This document shows, piece after piece, positions 5,429-5,799 of a stretch of 5,799 bases of DNA. Each line of letters opens with the position of its first letter. The first letter of the stretch is position 1. The translations under genes and the position numbers were made by a program. The DNA lies in contig DNGI01000411.1 in the NCBI GenBank assembly GCA_003486645.1, positions 1 through 5,799 on the forward strand, read 5' to 3'. The DNA is from Cyanobacteria bacterium UBA11370 (lineage in GTDB: Bacteria; Cyanobacteriota; Cyanobacteriia; Cyanobacteriales; Coleofasciculaceae). The notes below the pieces were generated by a model. That model was not told where the DNA came from. It made no database searches and saw only the letters and a list, made by a program, of their open reading frames with translations.

Positions 5429-5531
5429 TAGCGCGTTCTGATACCAATGACACAAAACTTGCAATCTCTTGTAAGGAAAACTCTAGGAAAAATTAAGTAA
5501 GATTACTGTAAATGAATTAATTGTAAATTTT

Positions 5532-5799
5532 ATGAAGTTACCTTATAGCTGGAAACGAATTTGTTGCACGAAGAAGGAGAGGGGGAGATGGGGAGATGGG
5601 GAGATGGGGAGATGGGGAGATGGGGCGTTTTTTGTGTCTTTCTTGCTTCCCCTGGTTTGTAGGGTTGGGATAAGTTTGCTGGTAGTGGGTAGTAGTATCA
5701 AGCCAATTACTGCTGAACCTTTAGTTACTCACTCTCTCACCCCCGAACTGCGTTCCGCTGCGCTAACACCCCCTCACCCCCTCACCCTCTCACCCCCTC
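5532..5799 (+). CDS. Possible 5' part of an exported-protein gene with octamer insert
   Basis: The frame from ATG 5532 is open for 89 codons and runs off the window edge. It begins MKLPYSWKRICC, then crosses a 5-unit octamer repeat (residues about 19-31). Next comes a hydrophobic stretch (33-56, FFVSFLLPLVCRVGISLLVV and on) and PITA-EP, which fits a signal peptidase I site after Ala61. The last 16 or so residues are read from a second repeat that also occurs inverted at 5266-5291, so that end is probably not ancestral coding sequence. No Shine-Dalgarno sequence precedes 5532; an ATG at 5604 inside the array is an alternative start giving the same signal. The product is unknown. It may equally be an intergenic region that is open by chance, since repeats biased to G and C contain few stops. 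Confidence 0.3.
   Translation, partial: MKLPYSWKRICCTKKERGRWGDGEMGRWGDGAFFVSFLLPLVCRVGISLLVVGSSIKPITAEPLVTHSLTPELRSAALTPPHPLTLSPP
5586..5625 (+). repeat. Octamer tandem array (AGATGGGG)5, G-quadruplex motif
   Basis: Five exact AGATGGGG units follow GGGGG at 5581-5585. This gives six runs of at least four G separated by uniform four-base AGAT loops, which strongly satisfies the intramolecular G-quadruplex pattern on the plus strand. Exact repetition indicates recent expansion by slippage. Confidence 0.9.
5752..5799. repeat. Octamer tandem repeat, right copy of an inverted pair
   Basis: Positions 5752-5777 are an exact 26-bp inverted match of 5266-5291. Beyond it, CCCCTCAC-type octamers continue to the window edge. 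The array is truncated by the window, so its full length is unknown. It ends the possible coding frame described from 5532. Confidence 0.85.

Noticed and set aside
5586..5625. CRISPR array
   Set aside because: Units of 8 bp are contiguous with no unique spacers; this is a simple tandem repeat.

Overview
The window looks like chromosomal DNA of a cyanobacterium, probably a filamentous one. The main evidence is seven copies of the HIP1 octamer GCGATCGC in 5.8 kb (starts at 803, 1723, 2662, 3242, 4015, 4860 and 5019). Abundant short tandem repeats, small palindromic intergenic repeats and a Roco-type COR protein fit the same picture. The species cannot be named from the sequence.

Left part (1-1008): a small toxin-antitoxin neighbourhood. 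Positions 1-88 hold the ends of what look like mobile repeats. They abut a DUF433-type antitoxin gene that has lost its N-terminal half (89-334). The start of its usual DUF5615 partner toxin survives only as about six codons (324-353), so this pair is decayed. Next comes an apparently intact two-gene cassette: an 82-residue antitoxin (423-671) overlapping by 8 nt a 114-residue RelE/ParE-type toxin (664-1008).

Middle (1009-1355): about 350 bp without a convincing gene, built of repeats. It holds a 78-bp REP-like hairpin, a large imperfect inverted repeat made of a 9-bp motif, a third copy of that arm, and a 22-bp direct duplication. Three times the sequence just before or at an ATG is repeated, as if a translation start region had been copied and scrambled.

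Centre (1356-3029): a 557-residue protein made of a COR domain (the dimerisation domain of Roco proteins) plus a separate C-terminal module. The leucine-rich repeats and almost all of the Roc GTPase domain are absent; only the last few Roc residues precede COR. A good ribosome binding site and ATG inside the frame (2626-2639) could release the C-terminal module as a separate 130-residue protein.

Right (3120-5192, minus strand): a full-length EF-G-like translational GTPase of 690 residues, convergent with the COR gene. A perfect 14-bp-arm palindrome lies between the two. It lacks the catalytic His of true EF-G and ends in an Asn-Gly repeat tail.

Far right (5193-5799): no finished gene. There are several 8-bp tandem repeats, a strong G-quadruplex motif and a 26-bp perfect inverted repeat. 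A frame from 5532 stays open to the window edge and reads like a secretion signal interrupted by an octamer repeat array, so it could be phase-variable. The EF-G-like gene is probably core or semi-core genome; the rest looks like accessory DNA worn by repeat insertion and deletion.
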